A stretch of DNA of 64,000 nucleotides, from NCBI RefSeq assembly GCF_001053185.1, contig NZ_CSTD01000003.1, positions 340,324 through 404,323 of the forward strand. Reading direction: 5' to 3'. A program made the position numbers and the translations under genes. Below, one piece after another: positions 39,564 to 51,193 of this stretch. Under the pieces are notes generated by a model. It saw only the letters and a list, made by a program, of their open reading frames with translations, was not told the DNA's origin and did not search any database. Each line of letters opens with the position of its first letter. Within the stretch, counting starts at the first letter, position 1. The stretch is from Mycobacterium bohemicum DSM 44277. GTDB lineage: Bacteria; Actinomycetota; Actinomycetes; Mycobacteriales; Mycobacteriaceae.

Positions 39564-41450
39564 GTGAACGACACCATGTCCAGGGTTGGTTTGCGTTTCG
39601 GGCCCTATCAATTGCGGCGCCTGCTGGGGCGCGGCGGCATGGGCGAGGTCTACGAGGCCGAGGACACCCGCAAGCACCGCGTGGTGGCGCTGAAGCTGAT
39701 CTCGCCGCAGTTCTCCACCGACGCCGTGTTCCGCGCGCGGATGCAGCGCGAGGCCGACACGGCCGGTCGACTCACCGAGGCGCACATCGTGCCCATCCAT
39801 GACTACGGCGACATCGACGGCCAGTTCTTCGTGGAGATGCGCCTGATCGACGGCCTCTCCTTGCGCGCGCTGCTGGCGAACTACGGGCCGCTGCCCCCCG
39901 CGCGGGCCGTCGCCGTCGTGCGCCAGGTCGCCGCCGCACTGGACGCGGCGCACGCCAACGGCGTCACCCACCGCGACGTCAAACCCGAGAACATCCTGCT
40001 GACCAAAGACGACTTCGCCTACCTGGTGGATTTCGGGATCGCGCGTGCGGCCACCGACCCCGGGCTGACCGAATGCGGAACCGCAATGGGCACTTACCAT
40101 TACATGGCCCCTGAGCGGTTCAAGGGTGCCGAGGTCACCTACCGCTCCGACATCTATGCGCTGGCCTGCGTGCTCGAAGAGTGCCTCACCGGGGCGCCGC
40201 CGTACCGGGCCGACAGCGTCGAACGGTTGATCACCGCCCATCTGCTCGAGCCCGCGCCGCGGCCCAGCGAGCTGCGACCGGGGCGGATCCCACCGGCCCT
40301 GGACCACGTCATCGCCAAAGGCATGGCCAAGGACCCGGCGGACCGCTACTACTCCGCCGGAGACCTGGCCGCGGCCGCCCACGACGCGCTCACGACGCCC
40401 GAGCAGCATCAAGAGGCAACGATCCTGCGGTACGGCCAGTATGCGGCCCAGCTCGCGAACGGTTCGGGCCCAAGCTATTTCACCAACCGGACCGAGGTGC
40501 GCCCCGCGCCGCCGGCGGCGATCGGCCCACGACCGTCCGCGCCCCACGTCCCGCCCGCTGCGGCGCGGGCGGGGCGGAAGGGCAAGCGGTGGATCGTCGC
40601 CGGCGCCGCGGTCCTGCTGCTGGCCGCGACGCTGGCCACGGTCGGCTATTTCGGTAGGCACCCGTCGGCGGCGTCCAGGCAGCAGGCGTCGGGACAGACG
40701 GAGTTGCCGTTCACCGGGATCGACTTCCGGCTGTCCCCGGGCGGGGTGGCGCTGGACAAGGCCGGCGACGTCTACGTCACCAGCGAAGGGATGTACGGGC
40801 GGGTGGTGGAGCTGCCCGCGGGGTCGAGCACCCCGACCGTGCTTCCGTTCAGCGGCCTGTATCAGCCGCAGGGGCTGGCGGTGGACGGCGCCGGCGCGGT
40901 GTACGTCGCGGACTTCAACAACCGGGTGGTGAAGCTGACCGCCGGCTCGACAAAGCAGTCGGTGCTGCCGTTCTCGGGCCTCAACTACCCCGAGGGCGTC
41001 GCGGTCGACGGCCAGGGCGGCGTCTACGTCGCCGACCGGGGTAACAATCGGGTGCTGAAGCTGGCGCCCGGTTCGAACGCCCCGACCGCGCTGCCGTTCA
41101 CCGACCTGAAGAACCCCGACGGTGTGGCGGTGGACCCCGCCGGCAACGTGTACGTGACCGACACCGACAACAACCGGGTGCTGATGCTCGCGGCCGGGTC
41201 GACCGCGCAGACCGTGGTCCCGTTCACCGGCGTCGCCGTGCCCTGGGGCATCACGGTGGACCCGGCCGGCGACGTGTTCGTCACCGAGCACGACAGCAAT
41301 CGGGTGCTCAAGTTGCCCGCCGGGTCCAACACCCCGACGGTGCTGCCGCTGACGGGCCTGAACAACCCGTTGGGGGTGGCGGTGGGCGCCAACGGGGACG
41401 TCTACGTCGCCGATCGCGGGAACGACCGAACGGTGAAGCTCGTCAGCTGA
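39564..41450 (+). CDS. pknD: PknD Ser/Thr protein kinase with NHL beta-propeller sensor
   Basis: A ~628-residue transmembrane kinase. Kinase domain ~15-275: GRGGMGEVY loop, Lys44, catalytic HRDVKPEN (Asp138), DFGIAR, GTAMGTYHYMAPER activation segment. A Pro-rich juxtamembrane linker and one membrane helix (~342-362) follow. The external six-bladed beta-propeller is built from NHL-like repeats of the form GVAVDxxGxVYVxDxxNNRV. The linker is about 30 residues shorter than in M. tuberculosis PknD (664 residues). GTG 39564 is chosen because AAGGAG lies 7 bases upstream. Next to pstS2 as in M. tuberculosis, where it is linked to phosphate and osmotic signalling. Confidence 0.95.
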   Translation: MNDTMSRVGLRFGPYQLRRLLGRGGMGEVYEAEDTRKHRVVALKLISPQFSTDAVFRARMQREADTAGRLTEAHIVPIHDYGDIDGQFFVEMRLIDGLSLRALLANYGPLPPARAVAVVRQVAAALDAAHANGVTHRDVKPENILLTKDDFAYLVDFGIARAATDPGLTECGTAMGTYHYMAPERFKGAEVTYRSDIYALACVLEECLTGAPPYRADSVERLITAHLLEPAPRPSELRPGRIPPALDHVIAKGMAKDPADRYYSAGDLAAAAHDALTTPEQHQEATILRYGQYAAQLANGSGPSYFTNRTEVRPAPPAAIGPRPSAPHVPPAAARAGRKGKRWIVAGAAVLLLAATLATVGYFGRHPSAASRQQASGQTELPFTGIDFRLSPGGVALDKAGDVYVTSEGMYGRVVELPAGSSTPTVLPFSGLYQPQGLAVDGAGAVYVADFNNRVVKLTAGSTKQSVLPFSGLNYPEGVAVDGQGGVYVADRGNNRVLKLAPGSNAPTALPFTDLKNPDGVAVDPAGNVYVTDTDNNRVLMLAAGSTAQTVVPFTGVAVPWGITVDPAGDVFVTEHDSNRVLKLPAGSNTPTVLPLTGLNNPLGVAVGANGDVYVADRGNDRTVKLVS

Positions 41451-41489
41451 AGGCAAGCGCTCCGTTGGCCGACGTGCGAGCATGTCGGG

Positions 41490-42812
41490 GTGAATCTCGA
41501 GCCGGCGCCCTGTGCGCTGCCCGGCGCGACGGTCGCGCGGACCCCGATGACCCGCGTTGCCCTGGCCAGCCTGGTCGGGTCCGCGATCGAGTTCTACGAC
41601 TTCTTCCTGTACGGCACGGCGGCGGCGCTGGTGTTTCCCGGCGTGTTCTTCCCCGGCCTGGGGCCGACGATGGCGGCGATCGCGTCGCTGGCGACGTTCG
41701 CGTCGGCCTTCTTCTCCCGCCCGCTGGGAGCCGCGCTCTTCGGGCACTTCGGCGACCGCCTGGGCCGCAAGGCCACGCTGATCGCGACGCTGGTGATCAT
41801 GGGCCTGTCCACCGTGGCCGTCGGCCTGCTGCCCGGGGTGGCCACCATCGGCCTGGCCGCGCCACTGATCCTGCTCGCGCTCCGGCTGCTGCAGGGGATA
41901 GCGCTCGGCGGTGAATGGGCCGGGTCGGCGCTGCTGCTGGCCGAACACGCGCCGCGCGACCGGCGCGGGGAGTTCGGGATGTTCACCCCACTGGGCGCCG
42001 GCGTGGGGCTGGTGCTGGCCAACGTCGCCATGCTGGCCGTCAACCGCACCGTCGGCGAGGCCAGCCACGCGTTCATGAGCTGGGGGTGGCGGGTGCCGTT
42101 CCTGTTCAGCGCGGTGCTGATCGTCGTGGCGCTCTACGTGCGCCTGAACGTCACGGAGACACCGGTTTTCGCCGCGAGAGGCCGCGACGCGCGGGCGGGC
42201 ACCCCGATCGCCGAGCTGTTCCGGGCCCAGCCCCGCCAGGTCCTGCTCGCCGCCGGGTGCGCGGTGGCGCCCTTCACGCTGAGTTTCATGGCGGGGACCT
42301 ACCTGATGAACTACGCCCACGCCCGGCTGGGCCACCCGCGTGACCTCATCCTGTTCGTCGGCGTGCTCGGCGGGCTGTCGATGATCGCCTCGGTCGCGGC
42401 GGCGGCGGTGTGGTCCGACCGGCTCGGCCGGCGCCGGGTCATGCTGTACGGCCTGGCTTTCGGCCTGCCGTGGGTGTTCGCGGTCATGCCCCTGATGGAC
42501 ACCGGTGACACCGCGCTGTTCGGCGCGGCGATCATCGGCACCTACGCGGTGCTGGGCATGCTGACCGCGCCGCTGAGCTCGTTCATCCCGGAGACCTTCG
42601 CCACCCGCTACCGCTACACCGGCGCGGGGCTGGCGTTCAACGCCGGCGGGATCGTCGGCGGCGCGATGGCGCCCCTGCTGGCCGGCGCGCTGGCGGCGAC
42701 CGTGGGCGGCTGGTCCATCGGCCTGATGATGGCCGTGCTGATGCTGGCCAGCCTGGCCTGCACGCTGGCGCTCCCGGAAACGCTGGGCGGCAGCCTCACC
42801 GAGGCCGATTAG
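41490..42812 (+). CDS. MFS transporter, metabolite:H+ symporter (MHS) type
   Basis: A 440-residue protein with 12 membrane helices. The start IEFYDFFLYGTAAALVFP is diagnostic of the MHS subfamily (ShiA/ProP/KgtP relatives). The GDRLGRKATL loop between helices 2 and 3 is the MFS signature, and a second half-signature SDRLGRRRVML follows. It likely imports an organic acid or osmolyte with protons. GTG 41490. It ends 15 bases from the convergent CoA-transferase gene. Confidence 0.88.
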   Translation: MNLEPAPCALPGATVARTPMTRVALASLVGSAIEFYDFFLYGTAAALVFPGVFFPGLGPTMAAIASLATFASAFFSRPLGAALFGHFGDRLGRKATLIATLVIMGLSTVAVGLLPGVATIGLAAPLILLALRLLQGIALGGEWAGSALLLAEHAPRDRRGEFGMFTPLGAGVGLVLANVAMLAVNRTVGEASHAFMSWGWRVPFLFSAVLIVVALYVRLNVTETPVFAARGRDARAGTPIAELFRAQPRQVLLAAGCAVAPFTLSFMAGTYLMNYAHARLGHPRDLILFVGVLGGLSMIASVAAAAVWSDRLGRRRVMLYGLAFGLPWVFAVMPLMDTGDTALFGAAIIGTYAVLGMLTAPLSSFIPETFATRYRYTGAGLAFNAGGIVGGAMAPLLAGALAATVGGWSIGLMMAVLMLASLACTLALPETLGGSLTEAD

Positions 42813-42827
42813 CGCTCAGGTCGCGGA

Positions 42828-44012
42828 TCAGGTCGCGCCGAGGAACTCCTCGTTGTGCTGTCCCGGCGCGGGCGGGGGATCGGTGGTCACGGCGTCGAAG
42901 CTGGCGTAGCGCGCCGGCAGGCGCACCACCGTGACGGCGTCGGGGGCGTCGCCGCCGACACGCAGGGCCAGGTCGTTCTCGGCGAACAGCGGGGTGTCGA
43001 CGACCTGCTTCCAGGTGTAGGCCAGGCAGGCCATCAGGCCGCCCTCCTGCAACAGCTCGACCCATTCGGCGGCGGTCTTGGCGGCCAGCGCCGCCTCGAG
43101 CTCCTCGGTCAGTTCGTGGTAGTTCAGGGCGCGTGAGCGCTGGTCGGCGAACCGCTCGTCGTCCGTCAGGTCGGGCCGGCCGATGATCTGGCACAGCTTC
43201 GCCCAGTGCTTGGGCACGTACGCGCTGATCACCAGGTAGCCGTCGGCCGCCTTGAAGGCGTCCGACGGCTGGGTGGCGAAGCCAACCCCCTTGCGCCGCT
43301 TGGCCTTCGGGTCGGGGGCCGGTTTGGAGTCCGGGGTGGGCTTGTTCAGGTGAATGGTGAGCTGACCGGCCTGCAGGCCCACCGCGACGTCGTACATGGC
43401 GACCCGGACGACGTCGGCGACCCCGTGGCGCTCCCGGTTGAGCAGCGCGGCGAGCACGGCCTGGGCCAGCACGTGACCGCTGGCGGCGTCGACGAGCTGG
43501 AACGGGATGATCTGCGGCTTGCCCGTCGGGGTGGGCATCCCGGTGGTCATGCCCGACTCGGCGGCGACCATCAGGTCCACGCCCGGCCTGCTGCCGTGCG
43601 GGCCGTTGCCGCCGTAGGCCGACAGCCGCGCGTAGATGAGTTTCGGGTTGCGGGCCCGCAGCTCGTCGGGGCCCAGGCCCAGCCGCTCCATCACCCCGGG
43701 CCGAAAGCCCTCCAGCAGGACGTCGGCGCTGTCGGCCAGCCGCAGGATCCGCTCCTTGGCCTGCTCGTCGGTCAGGTCGACCGCCACCGACTTCTTGCCC
43801 CGGTTGTGCGGCAGGAACAGCGTGGGCAGCGGCGGCCGCCCGGGCAGCACCGCGGTGATCTGCCGGGCCGCGTCGCCGCCGGGGGCTTCGACCTTGATCA
43901 CCTCGGCGCCCAGGTCGGCCAGCACCTGCCCGGCCAGCGGGCCGGCGATGTTCTGGGTGAAGTCGAGCACCCGGAATCCGTCAAGTGGCTTGGGCGCCTT
44001 GCTGTTCGGCAT
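42828..44012 (-). CDS. CaiB/BaiF family CoA transferase
   Basis: A 394-residue family III CoA transferase. It has VLDFTQNIAGPLAGQVLADLGAEVIKVE, typical of the family start, HNRGKKSVAVDL, and the catalytic Asp146 in RPGVDLMV. It moves CoA between acyl groups through an aspartyl anhydride. The size and the neighbouring ctpC region match Rv3272. It is 12 bases from the methyltransferase gene in the same direction. Substrate unknown. Confidence 0.88.
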   Translation of the reverse strand: MPNSKAPKPLDGFRVLDFTQNIAGPLAGQVLADLGAEVIKVEAPGGDAARQITAVLPGRPPLPTLFLPHNRGKKSVAVDLTDEQAKERILRLADSADVLLEGFRPGVMERLGLGPDELRARNPKLIYARLSAYGGNGPHGSRPGVDLMVAAESGMTTGMPTPTGKPQIIPFQLVDAASGHVLAQAVLAALLNRERHGVADVVRVAMYDVAVGLQAGQLTIHLNKPTPDSKPAPDPKAKRRKGVGFATQPSDAFKAADGYLVISAYVPKHWAKLCQIIGRPDLTDDERFADQRSRALNYHELTEELEAALAAKTAAEWVELLQEGGLMACLAYTWKQVVDTPLFAENDLALRVGGDAPDAVTVVRLPARYASFDAVTTDPPPAPGQHNEEFLGAT

Positions 44013-44024
44013 CGAGGCCTTCCC

Positions 44025-44939
44025 TCACCCGGCCCGGTGCAGGACCGCGGTGCAGTAGTAGTTCCTGGCGAACGGTGCGTCGGGATCCCCGGACTGCAGC
44101 GGTAACCCGTTGTCCCCCAACAGCTGATTGAGTGTGGTGCGGACCGGACGCCAGCCGCGCTCGGCCAGGTAGTCGGCCACGTCGTTGCGCTCGCCGGGGA
44201 AGCCGAGGTCGCCCAGGGCGATGTCGAGGCCGTTCGCCCGCCACTTCTCGCTCGCGGCGTTCAGCGCGTCGCCGGTGGGACCGGTGTTGAAGAAGACCTC
44301 GGCCACCAGCCGGCTGCCGTCGGCGCTCAGGTCCGTGACCTGGTCCAGCAGCCGGTCCTGCGCCTCGGCCGGCAGGAAGCCCAGCAGGCCCTCGGCGGCC
44401 CAGGCGGTGGGATGGCCGGTATCAAAACCGCTGCGGCGCAACGCCGTTGACCAATCGTGGCGCAGGTCGATCGGGACCGGCCGAACCTGGGCGGTCGGCG
44501 CCGCGCCGAGGTCGGCGAGCGTGACTGTCTTGAATTCGATGACCTCGGGCTGGTCGATTTCGTACACCGTGGCGCCCGGCGCCCACGGCAGGCGGTAGGC
44601 GCGGGCGTCCAGGCCCGAGGCCAGGATGACCACCTGCCGGATGCCGGCGTCCTGGGCCTCGGCGAAGAATGCGTCGATGTAGCGCGTGCGCGCGGCCAGC
44701 ATGTCGGTCATGCGCTGCATGCCCCACGGCGCGCCCGGCACGTCGACGTCGTCGGTGTCCAGCTCGCCGGCGGCCCATCGCGTGAGGAAGTCGACGCCGA
44801 CGGCGCGCACCAGCGGCTCGGCGAAGGGATCGTCGATCAACGCGTCCCGGGTGGCCCGGGCGCGCCCGGCGGCCACCATGGTGGCGGTGGCCCCCACGCT
44901 GGTCGCCAGGTCCCAGGTGTCGTCGTCGGTACGTGCCAT
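44025..44939 (-). CDS. SAM-dependent methyltransferase, TIGR00027 family
   Basis: A 304-residue class I methyltransferase of the large mycobacterial family related to Rv0731c/Rv3399. Signatures: DTWDLATSVGATATMVAAGR at the N-terminus, VVILASGLDARAYRL (motif I), VYEIDQPEVIEFK (acidic residue contacting SAM), EGLLGFLP. ATG 44939 follows AAGGGA; the longer open frame to 45485 is unconserved. Members may methylate polyketides or leucine-like substrates; target unknown. Confidence 0.88.
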   Translation of the reverse strand: MARTDDDTWDLATSVGATATMVAAGRARATRDALIDDPFAEPLVRAVGVDFLTRWAAGELDTDDVDVPGAPWGMQRMTDMLAARTRYIDAFFAEAQDAGIRQVVILASGLDARAYRLPWAPGATVYEIDQPEVIEFKTVTLADLGAAPTAQVRPVPIDLRHDWSTALRRSGFDTGHPTAWAAEGLLGFLPAEAQDRLLDQVTDLSADGSRLVAEVFFNTGPTGDALNAASEKWRANGLDIALGDLGFPGERNDVADYLAERGWRPVRTTLNQLLGDNGLPLQSGDPDAPFARNYYCTAVLHRAG

Positions 44940-45087
44940 CGAACATCCCTTCGGTCTACTGGTTAGCCAGAATAACGACGGGCGGGCCGGCGCATCCTTG
45001 GGCTCCGCCCCGCGGGTGACCAAAGACCCGAGCCGCTGGTGGCGTTGCGCCCTTGTCCACGGCGCGGGCCGGCGGCAGCATCGACGC

Positions 45088-46740
45088 GTGACGAGCACAA
45101 TGCAGGCTACGGCGGCCGGATGGGTGAGGCGACTGGGTTTGGAAGCCTGGTCGCTGCTGTTGTATGCGCGGTCCGGCGGACTGCGCTTGATCATGCCGGG
45201 TGAGATCGTGCCGGTGTTGCGCGCGGTCGAGCGGTACGGCCTGCTGGGCGGGGCGACGGCCATCGCCGCCGGGCGAGATCCCAAGGGGCTTGCGCTCATC
45301 GACGAGCGCGGCCCGCTCACCTTCGCCGAGCTGGACGAGCGGACCAACGCGCTGGCCAACGAGTGGCGCCGCCTCGGGGTCGGCCCGGGTGCCAGCGTGG
45401 CCATCCTGGTGGGCAACCACCGGGGCTTCCTGGAGGCGGTCTTCGCCGCCGGCAAGTGCGGCGCGGGTGTCCTGCTGCTCAACACCGGCTTCGGCGGCGA
45501 GCAACTCGCCGGGATGCTGGCCCGCGAGGGCGCCGACCTGCTGGTGTTCGACGAGGACTACAGCGGCGTCGTCGCCGACGTCCACCCCAGGCTGGGCCGC
45601 TTCCGGGCGTGGGCCGATCAGCCCGCGGCCGACACCCTCGATGCGCTGATCGAACGCGGCGATCGGACCCCTCCGCCCAGTTCCGGCGGCCGGCCCAAGA
45701 TCGTCATCTCGACCAGCGGGACGACCGGGGTGCCCAAGGGCGCCGCGCGGAGCGAGCCCTACTCGCTGATACCGGTCGGCGGCCTACTCGGCAAGGTCCC
45801 GTTCCGCGGCCGGGAAGTCACCGAATGCTGTGTGCCGCTGTTTCATTCGATGGGCTTCAGCCACGCGATGTACGCCATGGTGCTGGGCTCGACCCTGGTG
45901 CTGCGCCGCCACTTCGATGCGAAACAGACCCTGGACAGCGTGGCCGCGCACCGGGCCAGCGCGATGATCGTCGTGCCGGTCATGCTGCGGCGCATCCTCG
46001 ACCTGGGCCCGGCGGCGCTGGCCGAGCACGATCTGTCGTCGCTGCGCATCGTGTTCATCGGCGGATCGCAGCTGGGGGCCGCGCTGGCCACCCGAGCGCT
46101 CGAGGCATTCGGACCGGTGGTCTACAACATGTACGGGTCCACCGAGGTCGCCTACGCGACCATCGCCACGCCCGCCGATCTGGCCGTCGCGCCCGGCTGC
46201 GTCGGCGCGGTGGTGCCGGGCTCGGTGGTCAAGGTCTTCACCGACGACCGGCACGAGGCGCCGGCGGGGACGCCGGGCCGAATTTTCGTCGGCAACGTGC
46301 TGGCCTTCGAGGGCTACACCGGCGGCGGCACCAAGGAATCCATCCAGGGACTGATGTCCACCGGTGACATCGGTCATTTCGACCGGGACGGCAGGCTTTT
46401 CATCGACGGCCGCGACGACGAGATGATCGTCTCCGGCGGGGAGAACGTCTACCCCGGCGAGGTCGAAGAGGCGCTCGAGCACCACCCCGGCATCCTCGAC
46501 GTCGCGGTGATCGGTGTCGACGACGAGGAGTTCGGCCAGCGGCTGCGCGCCTACATCGTGGTGCGGCCGGGCGCGTCGCTGACCGAGCAGGACGTCAAGG
46601 ACTACGTCCGGCGGCGGCTGGCCCGCTTCAAGGTGCCGCGCGACGTGCTGTTCGTCGATGCATTGCCCCGCAACGCGGGCGGCAAGGTGCTCAAACGCCT
46701 GCTGAACAACCAGCCCATAGAAGACGAGGCGGGTGTCTGA
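45088..46740 (+). CDS. Fatty-acid-CoA ligase (FadD family)
   Basis: A 550-residue ANL-superfamily acyl-CoA synthetase: A3 motif STSGTTGVPKGA, YGSTEVAYA (A5), STGDIGHFD (A7), GRDDEMIVSGGENVYP (A8 hinge), and PRNAGGKVLKR with the catalytic Lys (A10). It activates a carboxylic acid with ATP and CoA. GTG 45088. Style resembles FadD2/FadD12 of M. tuberculosis, but the paralogue is not fixed. It overlaps or abuts the SDR gene, indicating a two-step lipid pathway. Confidence 0.88.
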   Translation: MTSTMQATAAGWVRRLGLEAWSLLLYARSGGLRLIMPGEIVPVLRAVERYGLLGGATAIAAGRDPKGLALIDERGPLTFAELDERTNALANEWRRLGVGPGASVAILVGNHRGFLEAVFAAGKCGAGVLLLNTGFGGEQLAGMLAREGADLLVFDEDYSGVVADVHPRLGRFRAWADQPAADTLDALIERGDRTPPPSSGGRPKIVISTSGTTGVPKGAARSEPYSLIPVGGLLGKVPFRGREVTECCVPLFHSMGFSHAMYAMVLGSTLVLRRHFDAKQTLDSVAAHRASAMIVVPVMLRRILDLGPAALAEHDLSSLRIVFIGGSQLGAALATRALEAFGPVVYNMYGSTEVAYATIATPADLAVAPGCVGAVVPGSVVKVFTDDRHEAPAGTPGRIFVGNVLAFEGYTGGGTKESIQGLMSTGDIGHFDRDGRLFIDGRDDEMIVSGGENVYPGEVEEALEHHPGILDVAVIGVDDEEFGQRLRAYIVVRPGASLTEQDVKDYVRRRLARFKVPRDVLFVDALPRNAGGKVLKRLLNNQPIEDEAGV

Positions 46741-46741
46741 C

Positions 46742-47518
46742 ATGTCCCGACCCATCGCGCTGATCACCGGACCCACCTCGGGTCTCGGCGAGCGATTCGC
46801 CCGGCGCTACGCCGCCGACGGTTACGACCTGGTCCTGGTGGCCCGCGACGCCGAACGGCTCAAGCACCTGGCCAACGATCTGCAACAGGCGCATGGCGTC
46901 GACAGCGAGGTCCTGGTGGCCGACCTGACCGGCCCGTCGGGCCGGGCCGCGGTGGCCGACCGGCTGGCCGACGGCGTGCGCGTGCTGGTCAACAACGCCG
47001 GCTTCGGCATCGCCGGCGAATTCTGGACGATCGATCCGGCGCTGCTGCAGGCCCAGCTGGACGTCAACGTCACCGCGGTGATGCAGCTGACCCGCGCGGC
47101 CCTGCCGGCCATGCTGCGCGCGGGCCGCGGCACGGTGATCAACATCGGCAGCATCGCGGGCCTGCTTCCCGGCCGCGGCTCGACCTATTCGGCGTCCAAG
47201 GCGTGGGTCGTTTCGTTCTCCGAAGGGCTGTCCAGCGGGCTGGCCGGCACCGGCGTGGGCGTCCACGCGCTGTGTCCCGGCTACATGCACACCGACTTTC
47301 ATCACCGGGCGGGCATCGAAATGTCGTCGATGCCGGCGTTTATGTGGCTGGACATCGACGACGTGGTGGACAAGTGCCTGTCCGGGGTGGCCAAGGGCGA
47401 CATCGTGATCGTCCCGAGTCTGCAGTACAAGGTGCTGACCACCGGCGGCAGGATGCTGCCGCGGGGCCTCACCCGCAGGCTCACCAAGATGTTCGGGCAG
47501 GGCCAGGGACGAACTTAG
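46742..47518 (+). CDS. Short-chain dehydrogenase/reductase
   Basis: A 258-residue SDR. Cofactor motif TGPTSGLGERFA (TGxxxGxG), VNNAGFG, catalytic Ser in NIGSIAGLLPG and YSASK (Y-x-x-x-K). The substrate loop contains PGYMHTDFH. The C-terminal ~50 residues carry a basic/hydrophobic tail as in membrane-associated acyl reductases. ATG 46742 is 2 bases after the FadD stop; GTG 46733 overlaps it. It probably reduces or oxidises the product of the ligase pathway. Confidence 0.88.
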   Translation: MSRPIALITGPTSGLGERFARRYAADGYDLVLVARDAERLKHLANDLQQAHGVDSEVLVADLTGPSGRAAVADRLADGVRVLVNNAGFGIAGEFWTIDPALLQAQLDVNVTAVMQLTRAALPAMLRAGRGTVINIGSIAGLLPGRGSTYSASKAWVVSFSEGLSSGLAGTGVGVHALCPGYMHTDFHHRAGIEMSSMPAFMWLDIDDVVDKCLSGVAKGDIVIVPSLQYKVLTTGGRMLPRGLTRRLTKMFGQGQGRT

Positions 47519-47531
47519 GGCGCACCCGAGT

Positions 47532-48224
47532 TCAGCCGGGCACGACGACCGCGTCGAGCGGGATTGTGCCCGACGAACGCACGGTGACCACCCCCGGCCG
47601 CAGCCGGTGGACTGACCCCGCGACCGCGTCCGGGCCGTCGGGCAACTCCGCCGTGCCGGCGACGACGACGAGCACGCCACCGGCCGGCGCGGTGAAAGTC
47701 GTTGTGCCGCCGGCATCGAGCCGCAGCCGATAAACCAGCCACCGCGGGCCGCGCTTTTCGACTCGCAACCCCGCCCCACCGTCGATAGGACTCGGCGCCG
47801 GGTGGCCGCTCGGCAACTCCACGCCGATCATCTTGATCGGGCCGGCGTTCGACGGATGGGCGTGGACGCGGTGGATCAGCGGAAAGTCCTTGTGCGGCTG
47901 CAGGATCACCGTGCCGGCCGGCACCCGCAGCCACCCGATCGTCAGGCGGCTCGCGAGGAGTCGCAGTTGGCTGCCCAGCCCGGTGGAGCGCCCGAGCGAT
48001 GTCCGGCTACGTTGATGTCCGGGCTCTTGCGATCGGAACCGCCCGCCGGAAGTGATCACGTAGACGGTGTCGCGGTCGTGCCGGTGGTACAACGTCGCCG
48101 TCCCGGCCTTGATCGTCACCTCGTAGATCCTGGCGGCGTCGGTGCGAAATTGCTCCACATGGTTCGGCTCGGCGGATACGTCGACCCACTCGACTCCGAG
48201 CTCACTGTCGTTGCCGTCACACAC
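47532..48224 (-). CDS. Cupin-like protein, two half-barrels, unknown function
   Basis: A 230-residue protein without signal peptide. The first half contains a cupin-like motif (YHRHDRDTVYVITSGG), the second half HKDFPLIHRVHAHPSN and TTFTAPAGGVLVVVAGTAEL, suggesting a bicupin. GTG 48224 follows AGGAG at good spacing. It converges with the SDR gene (13-base gap). Histidines in the first motif could bind a metal. No family name is recognised; cupin is inferred from the motif only. Confidence 0.55.
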   Translation of the reverse strand: MCDGNDSELGVEWVDVSAEPNHVEQFRTDAARIYEVTIKAGTATLYHRHDRDTVYVITSGGRFRSQEPGHQRSRTSLGRSTGLGSQLRLLASRLTIGWLRVPAGTVILQPHKDFPLIHRVHAHPSNAGPIKMIGVELPSGHPAPSPIDGGAGLRVEKRGPRWLVYRLRLDAGGTTTFTAPAGGVLVVVAGTAELPDGPDAVAGSVHRLRPGVVTVRSSGTIPLDAVVVPG

Positions 48225-48324
48225 ATTGACTCCTGACCGGATTCCTGATCGCCCTGTGACACGGTTGCGTTACGGCCGGGTGTCGAAGCCCGCGACCCCG
48301 CCGCGCCGCTTCTACTCTCGCGCA

Positions 48325-48981
48325 ATGACCACTTCCCCCGCCATTGCCGAAGACTGCGCGATCGTCGCGGCGCAGGCCGCCGGCTGGCAGGCCGGCGCCC
48401 GGGCGGCGCGGCAGTTGGCCTGGATCTGCCTGACCGTGGTGCTCGTCGAGGGTGTCGTCGGTCTGTGGCAGGGACTTGCCGTCGGGTCCGTCGCACTGAC
48501 CGGATGGGCCCTCGGGGGTGCGTCCGAGGCCTTGGCCAGCGCGATGGTGGTGTGGCGTTTCAGCGGCGCGCGCACCTTTTCGCGAACCGCCGAGCGCCAC
48601 GCTCAACGGGGCGTCGCGGTGTCCTTCTGGCTGACCGCCCCGTACATCGCCGCCGAATCGATCAACAACCTCACCGGTGAACGCCACGCCGAGACGTCGG
48701 TGATCGGCATCGGGTTGGCGGCTCTCGGGTTGTTGCTCATGCCGATTCTCGGCCGGGCCAACCGCAGACTGGGCGGGCGCCTGGATTCGGGAGCCACCGA
48801 GGCTGAGGGGATCCAGAACTACCTGTGCGCCGCACAGGCGGCCGGCGTGCTTGTCGGGCTGGCCATGACAGCGCTGTGGTCCGGCGGTTGGTGGGTCGAC
48901 CCCGCGGTCGGGCTCGTGATCGCCGGCCTTGCGGCCTGGGAGGGGGCCCGGGCCTGGCGCGGCCACGACTGCTGCTGCTGA
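48325..48981 (+). CDS. Membrane protein of the cation-efflux-like type (Rv3271c homologue)
   Basis: A 218-residue protein with about five membrane helices (roughly 30-50, 55-75, 100-120, 130-150, 170-200), a central hydrophilic loop and a C-terminal GHDCCC cysteine cluster that might bind metal. It corresponds in place to Rv3271c, encoded beside ctpC. The layout is like half of a cation diffusion facilitator, but the histidine/aspartate metal site of true CDF proteins is not obvious. It converges with ctpC, so it is not in that operon. Confidence 0.7.
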   Translation: MTTSPAIAEDCAIVAAQAAGWQAGARAARQLAWICLTVVLVEGVVGLWQGLAVGSVALTGWALGGASEALASAMVVWRFSGARTFSRTAERHAQRGVAVSFWLTAPYIAAESINNLTGERHAETSVIGIGLAALGLLLMPILGRANRRLGGRLDSGATEAEGIQNYLCAAQAAGVLVGLAMTALWSGGWWVDPAVGLVIAGLAAWEGARAWRGHDCCC

Positions 48982-49032
48982 ACGTCGCGTGGCGACCCGC
49001 TGCGCCCGGCTTCGCCGCGCTGGCGATCGCCA

Positions 49033-51183
<2,151 letters not shown>

Positions 51184-51193
51184 GGCCGCGCGA

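Noticed and set aside
39420..42335. 971-codon minus-strand open frame
   Set aside because: It is antisense to pstS2, pknD and the MFS gene, rich in Arg/Gly/His, without conserved motifs. Long antisense frames are expected at this GC content.
44940..45485. 180-codon N-terminal extension of the methyltransferase
   Set aside because: The family starts at MARTDDDTWD, with a ribosome-binding site at 44939; the extension is antisense to the acyl-CoA ligase.
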